Source of the DNA: Lucinisca nassula
Lineage: Eukaryota; Mollusca; Bivalvia; Lucinida; Lucinidae
NCBI GenBank assembly: GCA_963580285.1
Contig: OY757019.1
Span: 64,748,587-64,812,586, forward strand
Direction of reading: 5' to 3'
DNA: 64,000 bases
Below, in pieces: positions 1 to 10,284 of the stretch. Numbering within the stretch: position 1 is the stretch's first letter; every line of letters starts with the position of its first letter. Under the pieces are notes generated by a model. That model was not told where the DNA came from. It ran no database searches and saw nothing but the letters and a program-made list of their open reading frames with translations. Both the position numbers and the translations under genes were made by a program.

Positions 1-641
1 TTTGCCAGAACTCACGTCAGGTGGACGGTTCGTGACTTGACGCCAGTACTGTTTACTGAGTAGTCCAGATTCTGACTAAACTTCACTTATAAACGTCAAT
101 TAGTGTGGCGAATGTCTAAAGAGTCATTCGATGACTTGAATGTGGCAGAGCATGATCGCTATGGAAAGGGGTCAGTCATGGTTTGGGTTTGGATAAGCGT
201 GAACGGTAAAACTGACTTGTGTGGCGTTGTAAGCGGATCGTTTATGACAGTGAGGTACTGTTATAAGATTCTTGATGAGTTTGGCAGACCATACGCAGAT
301 GCTTTCGACCCGGACTTTATTCTGATGGACGATAATGCCCGCCCCAACCGTGCGTCACTGATTCCTATCTGGAACGTGAGACAATCGTTCGTATGCACTG
401 GCCTGCTCGGTCTCCGGACATAAATCCGATTGAGCATGCGCGGGACATGCTACAGCGTGCTGTTTCAGCCCGACCTGTGCATCCGAGGACTTTAAAGGAG
501 CTCAAAGATGCATTGGTTGCTGAATGAAAGCTGATTCAACAAAACCGAATACATACTCGGATTACGAGCATGCGCAGGCGATGTCATACTGTAATTGATG
601 CACGTGGAAGCCATACACGTTATTATGCACGTTTGTCTAAA
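1..641 (+). pseudogene. Tc1/mariner DDE transposase remnant
   Basis: The plus strand reads as the catalytic domain of a Tc1-type cut-and-paste transposase, which enters the window already truncated at its N-terminus. Landmarks in order are LFTE plus a stop codon at ~50-63, where the family has LFTDES (first Asp); GKGSVMVW (~160-190); MDDNARP (~325-345, second Asp); SPDINPIEH (~412-440, third acidic residue, in another frame); and RRCHTVIDARGSHTRY (~573-620), the usual C-terminal block. A Trp codon has become TGA at 525-527. The first Asp is lost and there are a frameshift and at least two stops, so it cannot be active. No terminal inverted repeat was found for it. Family call is firm; the subfamily is not resolved. 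Confidence 0.85.
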
Positions 642-873
642 CAAATTTCGAAATTTGTGAAAAATCAGTTGTCCAAATCCCTTAGTGTTACGGCAAGTTT
701 TGGGGCTGCCAAGACGGTTGCTGTTGTCACGCTTGAATGCAGTACCTGTTGACAAAATTAATCACTAGGTTTTGTGAAGGATACGTTTTCTATCATTATG
801 TATCAAATTTGGATTCAGCTGATTAATTCATCCAAACTTTATTTTGCATTAAAAAAGTGATCCCTATCAAACT

Positions 874-1167
874 TTGAGTAGTATATATCCGCCGGAGGAA
901 AGTTGCGGGCGATACACCAAAACGGAAAAAGCAAGAAGAAAGAAGACAGAACAACGAAGACAGATTGAAGATCCAACATCATCACCTACAACTGATTATG
1001 AAACACCAGAAAGCGAAACGACAGATGCAACCAACACCACCTATGAAACAGATGAAGATACGAATGATGATACTATGGAGGAAGATAGCTCCTACCCTAC
1101 TGCAGGACAGGGAAGCCAAATCTTGACAGTCAAGATATTCAAAGGATGTCATCATGGGCCAACATAA
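874..1167 (+). other. Unassigned acidic low-complexity reading frame (97 codons)
   Basis: The predicted peptide starts basic and becomes rich in Thr, Glu, Asp and Ser with no recognisable domain. It lies just upstream of a LINE endonuclease frame, so it could be a remnant of that element's first ORF or 5' leader. Nothing in the sequence proves this. It may be non-coding. Confidence 0.2.
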
Positions 1168-1239
1168 TGGAAGGACTATGAATCCCTAAAAGATATCCTT
1201 TATGTATCCTTAGCTTTTCGAAGTCATCTATGTTATTAA

Positions 1240-1428
1240 AATTTTAACCATCTATATGGAAAGGAACAACAAAATCAATTAACTAACATTTACAGCTTCA
1301 AATTCAAACCATAAACAAAAATAAGGAATATAAGCCATATTCCTTATTTTTGCTTATCATTTGAATCAGAAACTGTAAATGTTAGTTTATTGATTTTGTT
1401 GTTCCTTTCCATATAGATGGTTAAAATT
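1240..1428. repeat. Long inverted repeat at the 5' edge of the L1-like LINE
   Basis: The two arms (about 1240-1332 and 1337-1428) are near-perfect reverse complements, with roughly 90% match over ~90 bases and almost no loop. The right arm ends in the first codons of the endonuclease frame (ATGGTTAAAATT at 1417), and the left arm repeats those bases in reverse. This is an inverted duplication of the LINE 5' end. It could have arisen during reverse transcription (snap-back or twin priming) or later. Confidence 0.85.
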
Positions 1429-2135
1429 GTGAGTGTTAATGTTGCAGGTCTAAAAAATAAGCATGATAAAGTTTCCAAATTTATTATTGATAATAATTTA
1501 GATATTATATGTCTTCAGGAATTACATGTTTTTGATGACACTCTTACTCACAATTTTGAAAAATATTGTCAAGGAGGATTTTTTAAAGATACAGATAAGG
1601 GGTATACAGGAACAGGGATTCTTATTAGAAATAACATACACAATTTTCGAATTGAACATTGAGATATTAAATCTCCTATATTAAAAAACAGAGTAACGCA
1701 TCTTCAAATTTATTTACACCAAACCCTTAATATTATTAATGTATATGCGCCGGCAATTAAGTCTAAAAAACACCTTTTATAAAGTTTTTCTTAATTATTT
1801 AAAACAATATTCAGAAAATCTGATATTAACGGGAGATTTTAATAATGCTAGTGAAAATATTGATAGATTTCCGAAACTCAATAAGACGGATAAATGTCTT
1901 CAAAAACTTTTAAATAAACAAAATCTTAATATGTCAGACATTTTTAGACAGTAAAATAGTAATAAACAAGATTTCACACGTAACGTAGCTAGAATAGATA
2001 AAATATATATATCTAATTCTATAGCAAATAAAGTACAAGTAAGTAAACACCTAAATTTACTTGTAGATCATAGTCCAGTTTTGATACAAATAAATATAGA
2101 AGAAATTAAATTTTGGGGTCATTTTTATTGGAAAA
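1417..2135 (+). pseudogene. L1/Tx1-like LINE, endonuclease part
   Basis: This encodes an APE-type endonuclease, the nicking domain that starts target-primed reverse transcription. Visible motifs are VSVNVAGLKNK (family form: N-x-GL near the N-terminus), IICLQELH (catalytic Glu) at ~1500-1530, LTGDFNNASENID (~1820-1865, Asp/Asn pair) and LVDHSPVLIQI (~2060-2095, the terminal D-H pair). The reading frame is interrupted by a stop near 1660 and by frame changes near 1740 and 1955. It belongs to one element that continues through 9.35 kb in pieces. Long AT-rich frames and the SPGDDGLSAEFYKQFW signature downstream favour the L1/Tx1 group. Confidence 0.8.
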
Positions 2136-2147
2136 TTAACAACGTTT

Positions 2148-3087
2148 TATTTTGGATGATAAGCAACATAATGAAGAAATTAAAATTATTTTAAATAAAT
2201 ATGAAACCCGAAAACAATATCAAAAGCCTCTAGAAAATTGCGAATTATGTAAAAAAGAAATAGCAAAATTTTCAAAATCATATTGTCAGTTAAAACCCAA
2301 TCAGAGAAAAGCTGATCTTGCAATTGGGAAAGAGATGCTTTCTAATGGATATAAAAATAATGAAATGTTATTAAATATACAAAATACTGAAAAAGAAATA
2401 CGTAATTTTAGAACTAAAGGAGAACAAAAAAAAATGATGCCGAAAATCAAATTTATCAAGAAGGTAGGGAAATTACTTGAAAATCTGAACTAAAAAAAGG
2501 AGCATCCAAATTTGTTTTTCAAATAGCTAATGAAGATGGGATTTCCTCAGAAAAAGAAGAAATTTTGGAAAAAAATATAGAAATTTTATCAAGATCTATA
2601 TACATCAGAAAGCATTTCAGATAAAGACATCCATACATATTTAAGGACTTTAATCCCCCGAAAATTAGACAAGATCAGGTAGAAGAGACATTTTTTTTGT
2701 ATCAGCTGATGATGTACGTAATATTTGAACTCAATAATAATAAATCTCCAGGTGATGATGGTTTGAGTGCTGAATTTTATAAACAATTTTGGTCTACATT
2801 AGTTCCTATTTTAACAGAAATATATAATAACATATGTCTTGAAGACCAATTATCAAAATCTATGAAAAGAGGTATTATAACTTTAATATTTAAAAATAAA
2901 GGGAGTCCAAATGATTTGAAATTTTGGCGTCCGATTTCTTTATTAAATTTATATTATAAGATATTAACAAAAAATTTAACAAAGAAAATTTCAAAATTTA
3001 TAAATGTTTTAATTAATCCTTTCAAAAGTACTGGTTCAAAACCATAATTGAATATGTCAAGCAAAATAATTTATAAACTGCCTTTAA
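2148..3087 (+). pseudogene. L1/Tx1-like LINE, linker and first RT blocks
   Basis: The linker (2152-2493) is Lys/Glu-rich and probably helical, as in L1 ORF2. The reverse transcriptase begins near 2715 with NNNKSPGDDGLSAEFY, followed by ITLIFKNKGS and FWRPISLLNLYYKIL, the fingers blocks of L1-type RT. The frame shifts at ~2494-2690. At 3084 the RT is cut by a 505-bp insertion inside the codons for T-A-F-K-A-I-D. Removing the insert with one TTAA restores that reading, so the insertion post-dates a readable RT. Confidence 0.8.
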
Positions 3088-3592
3088 AGGTGCATTATTG
3101 AGCTACCTGGTCTCAATTTTTTTTTCTGATTTTTATCTTCAATGCATATTCCTTTGTCATGTGTACACTTTTGGAGCCAAATACAGCTTCAGAACTTTGT
3201 GAAAATGGTCGTTTTCACCCTTCGCTCTGAACATGTGTTCGGAATTTCTGTTCTAAAAATAAATCTGTCACTTTACACACACATGGTGACAGTATCGTCT
3301 CTGAGTGTCAATACTTATGGCATATTTTTTTCCGATTCAGGCACAGCCTAAGCAAACAAGGCCAAAAATGAACGTCGCATATGGGGATTCTATTTTTGTC
3401 ACGAACTAAAAATAGATCTAACTAGTGTTCGAAACACAGTTAGGGAATCCCTCTTAAATTCGTTTACCTGTCATCATAATTGTTCGCATTTTTGCAAAAA
3501 ATGCATTCATTTGTATTGTTTTAAAGAAAAATAACAGCTATATGTATTTTATTTTTGGAAGCATTTTTCCCGGATAGCTCAATAATGCACCT
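3088..3592. mobile_element. 505-bp element, 18-bp TIRs, TTAA target duplication
   Basis: The ends are perfect 18-bp inverted repeats, AGGTGCATTATTGAGCTA, at 3088-3105 and (reverse complement) 3575-3592. TTAA flanks both sides (3084-3087 and 3593-3596). The interior has no transposase frame. A TTAA duplication is typical of piggyBac and also of Kolobok-type transposons, so this is a non-autonomous derivative of one of those. It interrupts the RT of the L1-like LINE cleanly. Confidence 0.85.
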
Positions 3593-4083
3593 TTAAAGCT
3601 ATTGATAACGAGAAAGCTTTTGATAGAATAGAACATATCTTTATAAGATTAGTATTACAAAAATATCATTTTCCAAGAGAATTTATAAAATGGTTTGACA
3701 TAATATACAGTGACATTACTTCAAAAATAATGGTAAACGGTACTTTTACAAAGGATATTAAAATAAAACGCTCAGTACGACAATGATTTTATATATACTA
3801 AGTATATATACCTGTATATACCGCTAATATACAAGATCTCAAAAAAAATAATTTAATTAAAGGAATTAAACTACCAAATTGTGAAAATGAAATAAAATCT
3901 ATCCAACATGCAGATGATGTTACATCTATAACGATACCTCCTTTATACATGTACAGGAAGAATATAAAAAAAATGGAAAAGTTTCTGGATCTAAAATAAA
4001 TGAAGAAAAAAACCCGGAAATTCTAATATTTTGGTAAATTTGAGAGTATCCCAAGAAAATATAAAAAGGAAGATATTAAAATG
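3593..4083 (+). pseudogene. L1/Tx1-like LINE, central RT blocks
   Basis: RT resumes with AIDNEKAFDRIEH (catalytic Asp block, 3599-3640), then FIKWFDIIYS and SVRQ followed by a stop (3782), where the family has RQGCP. A later frame reads ENEIKSIQHADDVTS (3884-3930), which corresponds to the YADD active-site block with His for Tyr. Frames are broken at ~3785 and ~3960. The segment is cut at 4084 by another insertion. Confidence 0.75.
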
Positions 4084-4085
4084 TA

Positions 4086-4941
4086 CTCAGTCAAAAAGTT
4101 CCTATACTTAAAATTGCTTCTGTTACTATAGCTACTACAGATAAAAACTACACAAAGTTTGATATGTTTTGATATGAAGACTCATTTTTTCGTGCAAAAG
4201 CACCATTCGTTTTTGTTTTCGTAAACTCATCATCGTAGACTATTGCTTTAAACACCCATGGGGTCGCTGTGTCATTTTCGCAGAGAAAATCATTAAAAAC
4301 ATGCAATGATTTAACATTACAAAATTTCCCTTGCGTCTATTCACAAAAGATTTGGAACTTTAGTTGCATCAGCTACGAGAAACAGGCTATCACATATTGA
4401 CCTCCAATTTTTAGAAGTTGTGTGCAAATGCTGCTTACATTGGGAACTCCATAGAAAATCGCAATTGATAGTGCGACATGCTACATTTTCTGTATTTTTT
4501 ACCATCATGATGGTGGACACAAAGCGTTTTTTGAAATAATGGCAAAAGTTTATTGACAGGAATAAAATTACAGCAGTTCGTAAATTGCTATATTTTTAAT
4601 TGCAAGGGAGATAATTTGAGAATTTCACAAATTAAAACCTCGCTTATAATGCGAGATCATCAGATAATGCAAAAGTAAAGTGTTATCCGATGTTCAGAGA
4701 ATATTGTCTTCCATCTTAGACAAAATGAGCTTTCTGCGCATGCGCATGCATTTTCTACCAAAATCTTTCTAGGCCCATATTGCAAGACAACTCTGGAGCA
4801 GAAAAGTATGGGCAAATACAAGTTTGAGCATTCTCTAGCTAAACGTTCGAATTAAATGTCTACAACCAAATTTAGCTCAATAGCTGCCAGATATTTAGTG
4901 AGTTTCACCCGAAAGTTGGTATAGTTACTTTTTTGACTAAG
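4086..4941. mobile_element. 856-bp TA-flanked Tc1/mariner-like MITE
   Basis: The ends are imperfect inverted repeats: CTCAGTCAAAAAGTTCC at the left and, reverse-complemented, CTTAGTCAAAAAAGTAAC at the right, with the match extending to TATAC. The dinucleotide TA lies on both sides (4084-4085 and 4942-4943), the Tc1/mariner target duplication. No transposase remains visible inside. LINE sequence continues on both sides. Which Tc1/mariner family mobilised it is unknown. Confidence 0.7.
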
Positions 4942-4943
4942 TA

Positions 4944-5251
4944 TATTAGAAAAAAAATGAACTGGAATTAAATTTCTATAATAAAATAGTTAAAATGAAA
5001 AAAGAAACAGAAAATTGGAAATTTATTCGACTGAATATTATTAATAAAACATTGACCGTTAAAACATTTATAACAACCTTATTACAATTTCAATTACAGA
5101 TATTTCTTATACCATAAAAAATATTTAAAACAAGCAAATAAAGTAATTTATTCCTTCTTGTGGTCTAATAGAAGAGACAAGATTGCAAGAAAACTATTAA
5201 TTAGAAATAAAGTTAAAGGAGGAATAACTGTTCCAGGTTTAAAAACAAGAA
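4944..5251 (+). pseudogene. L1/Tx1-like LINE, post-RT segment
   Basis: Frames here read ENWKFIRL, LYHKKYLKQANKVIYSFLW and KGGITVPGLKTRN, matching the conserved FLW and GGL-x-(L/V)P blocks that follow the RT in L1-type ORF2. A frame change lies between them. The segment runs into oligo-T at 5252, where a SINE and other repeats interrupt the LINE. The LINE resumes near 8160. Confidence 0.7.
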
Positions 5252-5285
5252 ATCTTTTTTTTTTTTTTTTTTTTTAGCTTTTAAA

Positions 5286-5325
<40 letters not shown>

Positions 5326-5626
5326 TTCTTTTATTATTTTTTTCATTCACACAGAGACATAAAGACATTTATAACATATTACATGCCATATCCAGAGCGT
5401 TGGCAGTCACAGAGGTGAAGTGAAAAGACGTGGTGTTAAATCATCTTCCCTGAAATTCGGCTGACGGACGCCACCATCCTGAGGCCCGGAGACAATACAG
5501 ACATCAAAACCAATTCTCAAATCTCGACGTTCCCGTGCCACCAGAACCAAGGATCCGAACCTACGACAACCGGCACAGACGCCGTGTTGACTCTCTGGCT
5601 ACAGCCCCAGAGCCAAAGTGGCGTCT
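5252..5626 (-). mobile_element. tRNA-derived SINE with poly-A tail
   Basis: Read on the minus strand, a tRNA-like head contains GGGGCTGTAGCCAGAGAG (A-box region, ~5595-5610) and GGTTCGGATCC (B-box-like, 5551-5561). These are the internal RNA polymerase III promoter elements. A ~220-base body and A-rich tail follow, seen as T tracts at 5252-5275 and 5289-5319. The B box differs from GGTTCGAATCC at one base. I could not define target-site duplications because of the homopolymers. Confidence 0.6.
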
Positions 5627-5916
5627 TTCGAATATTTTCGATGATTTACCACTGAAATGGAAAAACAATAACACCATTTATCCATTTTTATTTTTTATCA
5701 TATGACGTCGCGTCTGAGAGTGTAATAACGCCATGTATTATTTTCGATAATCCACTAGTGGATTAAATATGCAAATTAGCTATATACGTCCCATAACGTT
5801 ACATGTACGACGTCGCATTTACTAACAGTGGAATATTGACATTTTTGTTAAACAATCGTGAATAAAATGCGTTTTAAATGTCATATGATAAATAGAATCT
5901 TTCATTCGTGCTCAAG

Positions 5917-6020
5917 TATTATTGAATTTATTAAACTTGTTGAGGAAAAGGGATAAAATGCTCGGCAAAAGCCTCGCATTTTATCCCTTTTCCTCAACTC
6001 GTTTAATAAATTCAATAATA
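5917..6020. repeat. 104-bp palindrome (foldback)
   Basis: The arms 5917-5961 and 5976-6020 are near-perfect reverse complements; the core reads GAGGAAAAGGGATAAAATGC, with a short loop containing GGCAAAAGCC. A diverged relative of the core lies at 35,491-35,560. The surrounding 5640-6060 is AT-rich with no coding signal. It is probably the end or centre of a MITE. Confidence 0.75.
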
Positions 6021-6456
6021 CATGACCACTCATGTAAGATCCTCTATATAATAAAACAACACACGTCGGGTCCCTCAGGGGAAGCTCAATACTCTCCAAT
6101 CAACCTCGTACCCAGACCACAGACGCTTGGAGTCAGGTCACCCGCCAGTGATCCAAGCCATCCTTACACCCCGCCGTAACTGGAGGACCCATACCACCGC
6201 AAGATGCGTCCAACAAACATATATAAGTAAAATAAGAATGTCAAATGTAAGTGAACGTCGCCCCACCATCAGGGCCCATATCAGTATCCCTAGACCATAC
6301 TTTCACTATTTCATATCGATGTCTAGATTCATTTGAAACTTAAAACGCAGCTAAACGGCGCAAGACGTTGCAAAAACAATTTGGAGAAGAACAAATGAAA
6401 TCATATATGGCTATATAGATCATATTCTCATTGCATCGTATTAAGGTCTTGTATTT
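6021..6456. other. No recognised feature
   Basis: Mixed-composition sequence between two foldback repeats. The short open frames have no family motifs. Confidence 0.5.
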
Positions 6457-7239
6457 CACCGCGTCCAATCGTAACGCCGAATGAGTGGTCGCAACACCGC
6501 ATAAGTGGTCGTTTCACGCCGAATTGTGGTCCTTTTTGATAGATTCGCCGCCATATCTCACTCGAGGAGACACGGTGAGTAGAAACAAAAGTTTATTTGA
6601 AATATACAAACATGTTAATCAACTATGAAAAGTAGCCTATCCGGATCTACATACATTCGTCTAGCTGCCAAATCTTCAGTTGATGAATTTGAATTTCCTG
6701 AATTTGTCAAACACTTCGCGAGATTTGTATTCACCAGTTGTTCATAGATTTGGAGTAAATTTGAAAAGTACGAAGCTTTCTGGTACGAATGCTTATTTGT
6801 GGTATGGCCGAACCTATACAACAATAATCTCGCGAAGTGTTTGACAAATTCAGGAAAGTTTATGCATCAACTGAAGATTTGGCAGTTAGACGAATGTATG
6901 TAGATCCGGATAGGCTACTTTTCATAGTTGATTAACATGTTTTTTATATTTCAAATAAACTTTTGTTTCTGCTCACCGTGTCTCCTCGAGCGAGATATGG
7001 CGGCGAATCTATCAAAAAGGACCACAATTCGGCGTGAAACGACCACTTATGCGGTGTTGCTACTTTTCATAGTTGATTAACATGTTTTTTATATTTCAAA
7101 TAAGCTTTTGTTTCTGCTCACCGTGTCTCCTCGAGCGAGATATGGCGGCGAATCTATCAAAAAGGACCACAATTCGGCGTGAAACGACCACTTATGCGGT
7201 GTTGCGACCACTCATTCGGCGTTACGATTGGACGCGGTG
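6457..7239. mobile_element. Foldback transposon-like element, CAC ends, 5-bp TSD
   Basis: The outer ends are perfect inverted repeats beginning CACCGCGTCCAATCGTAACG (6457 rightward; 7239 leftward). The homology continues inward for several hundred bases, to ~6730 on the left and ~6825 on the right. The right arm holds a ~145-bp tandem duplication (6914-7058 and 7060-7204). TATTT lies on both sides (6452-6456 and 7240-7244). CAC termini and a 5-bp duplication resemble Transib/RAG-like transposons, but the CACWRTG-type heptamer is not matched and no transposase is present. Class II non-autonomous element is well supported; the superfamily is open. Confidence 0.8.
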
Positions 7240-7299
7240 TATTTACTGCGTGACAGAACGTAGCAAAATAACAGGGATTGCAGCGGATGAGAAAGCAAT

Positions 7300-8158
7300 A
7301 TTATAATGTCATCTGTCAAGCAACCTCGCACCGGCCCAGCCACAGGTCCGAGGTCCACTGCATAGACCCGAACCAGAAAGCCGAGGCCCACACAGCCGAC
7401 CGCAGACCTGCAACCGGGACAGCCCGGAACTACCTGACCATTGCCTATTGATTCCCAACCTCATCGTTAATACGATGACCTCCAACAATACAGGATAGTT
7501 AGTTTATAAAAAGGTGTACATTATAACCGCCCGAAACGACACAAAATTAGCTTAGCCCAACAAGCGACAGCGAGATTGGGACCAACCTGATGGTAAGAAG
7601 GACGCTCCTCAATACCGCATTTAAAAGCCCCACACTCATGATTACCCACGACGGCACGAGCCCCAACCATAGCAATATACTAAAAGACAAACCCGGCAAA
7701 AAACAACAACAAAAAAACAAACAAGAAAGCCAGCACGAGACTCCAATCCAAGCGTATGCGGGCCCAACAGCTCCCACCCCCTCCAGGACCCGACATGAGC
7801 TTATAATGCCAACGCCCTCGGTGTCGATTAACATTAGTGTCCTATGCAGGTGTGGAATATTTAAAGTTTGTGCTCCCCTACCTGACTATAGCAGTACAAC
7901 ATCTTAAAACGTTGAGAAGGACAAACTCACACTCCGAAACAATTGAGCCGGGGCACAGCACTCCCCACAACCCACACGCACGCCCGGCGAAAAATCAGAC
8001 CAGCCCGCGCGCCCACACAGCCCAACCAGAGACCTCTCCTGCAGTACGTTGGGGCACCGGGTCCCTAGCCATACACGGAGCGCACACCGAAGTCCCCGAC
8101 CAGACTGCGCAAGAAATCTTGTTAATTTCATTAAGCACTTACAAAATATGCCTGACAA
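7300..8158. other. GC-richer intergenic segment, unassigned
   Basis: This segment is visibly C-rich on the plus strand compared with its AT-rich neighbours. It has open frames on both strands that lack domains. It separates two pieces of the L1-like LINE, so it is probably inserted DNA, perhaps one unit with the repeats from 5.25 kb onward. I see no terminal repeats that define it. Confidence 0.35.
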
Positions 8159-8347
8159 TTTAATAAAACCATGGTTATTTATTTATTGGTTTGTTCTTTA
8201 TTTAAAAAATATACATGCAAATTTCATAAGTAATAAATGGGTTCACAATATATGTATTCCAAAAAATTGCTACATATAAAATATATTATATTCAAATATA
8301 GAGAAAACAAAGTTATTTGGAAATTAAAAACCAACCCTTAATATAAA
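8159..8347 (+). pseudogene. L1/Tx1-like LINE, C-terminal piece
   Basis: The frame reads KPWLFIYWFVLYLKNIHANF and then ENKVIWKLKTNP, in keeping with the AT-rich LINE and collinear with 9098-9350. It is interrupted at ~8348 by a Tc1 derivative. Assignment rests on context and on the clear C-terminal block after the insertion, so it is moderate. Confidence 0.45.
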
Positions 8348-9097
8348 TATACCCGACAAAATAAAAAACGCACACAGTAGGATTTTCCCATTAAGTTTAC
8401 CTTTTTAGGTTCAACTTTAACCATCGATAAATTCCTTATAAGTGGTCGAAATCGATTGAAATTTCAGCATGGCATACATTGACATCCGTACATTTCACAT
8501 GCACGAAATTTTGATTCTTTGTCACCATTGAATAAGTTTTCCATGATCATATCTAAACATGCTGTGTACATGGAGTTTCCACTGTTTATATGTGTATGGA
8601 TATCGTTTCTTTGCACGAGCGCACACAGCCAGAATATCACAAGACTTCCTAAATACCCAAAACATCGCAACTCTACCTTAGCCATCTAGAAGCCTCAATA
8701 TGTCCCCCATAGAGCATTTTTGGGACATTCTTGGACGTAACGTAAGAAAACGCCACCAGGTTGGGACAAGTCAGCAGATGATTTGCGGCTTTACATCGCG
8801 AATGGAATGCAATTCCTCAGAATGACATCAGAAACATCATTGGGTCAATGCGTCAGCGATGTACAGCGTGCTGAAGGTGGACATACTTCCTATTGAAGTT
8901 TGTGCCTTTTAATTTTGACCCATCCCTACTTCAAGACTGATAACTTACTCCAGTTAAGACCAAATCAAATGAAATTTTGGGCATAGACTGTTGGATTATT
9001 GTACCACAGATCTGTTTAAATAAAAATTCTGAAGTATTTGTTATAATTCTGAAAAACGACAAAACCGACTGTGTGCGTTTTTTATTTTGTCGGGTAT
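8348..9097 (+). mobile_element. Tc1 deletion derivative with ~31-bp TIRs
   Basis: The perfect inverted repeats begin TATACCCGACAAAATAAAAA (left) and end with its reverse complement near 9097. The target is TA-rich, so the exact TA duplication is ambiguous by a few bases. Inside, 8697-8898 encodes the end of a Tc1 transposase: MSPIEHFWDILGRNVRKRH (third acidic residue of the DDE triad) and, after a frame change, QRAEGGHTSY, the usual C-terminus. The N-terminal DNA-binding and first catalytic parts are deleted. It interrupts the LINE. Confidence 0.8.
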
Positions 9098-9350
9098 ATA
9101 TAATAGAATCTTATAATATTGTTTCAAAAGTAGATCGTTATTATCCAAATCTAAATTGGGATATGATATGGAAAGCACTTCTATCTTATTAAAAAAACTA
9201 CAGATAAAACAATTATATATAGATATCTGTATAGTACTTTACCTACTGGCGAGTATCTTATAAGATATACTCACCGGGAATAGAAACTATACACTCATTT
9301 TTAAATTGTCACGGGCAAAATACTTTAATAAAAATTTGAATTCTAATTAT
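9098..9350 (+). pseudogene. L1/Tx1-like LINE, end of ORF2
   Basis: Frames read VDRYYPNLNWDMIWKALL, then IYRYLYSTLPTGEYLIRY, then GIETIHSFLNCHG. This matches the L1 ORF2 C-terminal pattern of W-x-x-I-W-K, Y-x-x-LPT and E-T-I-x-H-x-F-x-x-C. Stops and frame changes separate the pieces. No 3' tail was identified. Confidence 0.65.
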
Positions 9351-9710
9351 ATAAATACCATCAGTGGCATGGGTGATTTATCGAAAAAAAAAAATGTTTA
9401 ATGATAGCAACGATTTAACGGGGGAAAGCCACAGGTTCAAAGCAAGGGTCCAAATCTTGCTGTTCAAGTTTCCATTTAGTCAAACATTTTGTGTCGCGAA
9501 TGTGATTCCCATTTTTATCAGCTATTACTCATTATCTAACGTTTGGAATGTTGTTTACAAAATGAAAATTTTCCCAATGGTTGATATGTTATCGACCTTT
9601 AAATATTGGACCAAATCACCGGAAGTGAGCGAAAAGTATAGCATTTCTGATTGCGTTTTTTTGTTTTTATCAATATTTAAGACCCAGCTTGAAGATGCTA
9701 AAACGACTGA
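9351..9710. other. Open frame without recognised family
   Basis: A 116-codon plus-strand frame (9364-9714) ends just before the first ribozyme repeat. It shows no domain and may be LINE 3' flank or chance. Confidence 0.3.
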
Positions 9711-9855
9711 ATAAAAATAAAAAATGAGTTCCTTTAAGAGCAATGAAAACATTCATAAGAAAGAAGATGAGTCATACTACGTAGTTTCGGCTAATAAATA
9801 AAAATCTAAAATGAGATCCTTTAAGAGCAATGAAAACATTCATAAGAAAGAAGAT

Positions 9856-9901
9856 GGGCCATACTACGTAGTTTCGGCTAATAAAGCCTCATCAGTGACC
9901 C
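9856..9901 (-). ncRNA. Type I hammerhead ribozyme, intact core
   Basis: On the minus strand the order is GGGTCA (stem I), CTGATGA, GGCT-TTATT-AGCC (stem II), GAAA, then CTACGTAG completing a loopless stem III, TA, cleavage, and TGGCCC (stem I). All conserved core bases are present. Stem I has one G-U pair. Stem III is minimal, as in animal retrozymes and PLEs, where dimerisation or tandem RNAs are thought to help. Confidence 0.85.
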
Positions 9902-10238
9902 TGTAATGATCCGACAAAGAAAGCCAGAGGAAACATACTGCAATTTTGCGAATTTCGAATAGGCAGTCGATTCAAAAACTGATATAAATCAAAATTGGGT
10001 CCAAATAATTAAAAACCTGTCTAGAATATGAGTCTAAACGTATAATTTATTTCTGATTTCTCAGAATATTCACGCTGATCTCAAAGGACCAAAAGTAAAA
10101 TATAAACTGCACTATGGTTGATGTACGGGGAGACGTTTTACGGCCGCCACACGGCACAACACCAGCTGCAGTGAAGGCAAATAAAAATCTAAAATGAGAT
10201 CCTTTAAGAGCAATGAAAACATTCATAAGAAAGAAGAT

Positions 10239-10284
10239 GGGTCATACTACGTAGTTTCGGCTAATAAAGCCTCATCAGTGACCC
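10239..10284 (-). ncRNA. Type I hammerhead ribozyme, intact core
   Basis: It has the same architecture as the copy 383 bp upstream, here with a perfect 6-bp stem I (GGGTCA/TGACCC). CTGATGA lies at 10272-10278 and GAAA at 10255-10258 (reverse strand). Predicted cleavage is after the GTA triplet, between plus-strand bases 10244 and 10245. Confidence 0.88.

Noticed and set aside
492..755. 87-codon minus-strand frame opposite the Tc1 remnant
   Set aside because: It is antisense to recognisable Tc1 C-terminal codons and has no motif of its own.
5551..5610. tRNA gene on the minus strand
   Set aside because: A- and B-box-like sequences are present, but there is no complete cloverleaf with paired acceptor arms, and a body and A-tail follow. 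It is a SINE head.
6457..7239. RAG/Transib transposase source
   Set aside because: No coding capacity remains and the terminal heptamer does not match. Only the CAC ends and 5-bp duplication are reported.
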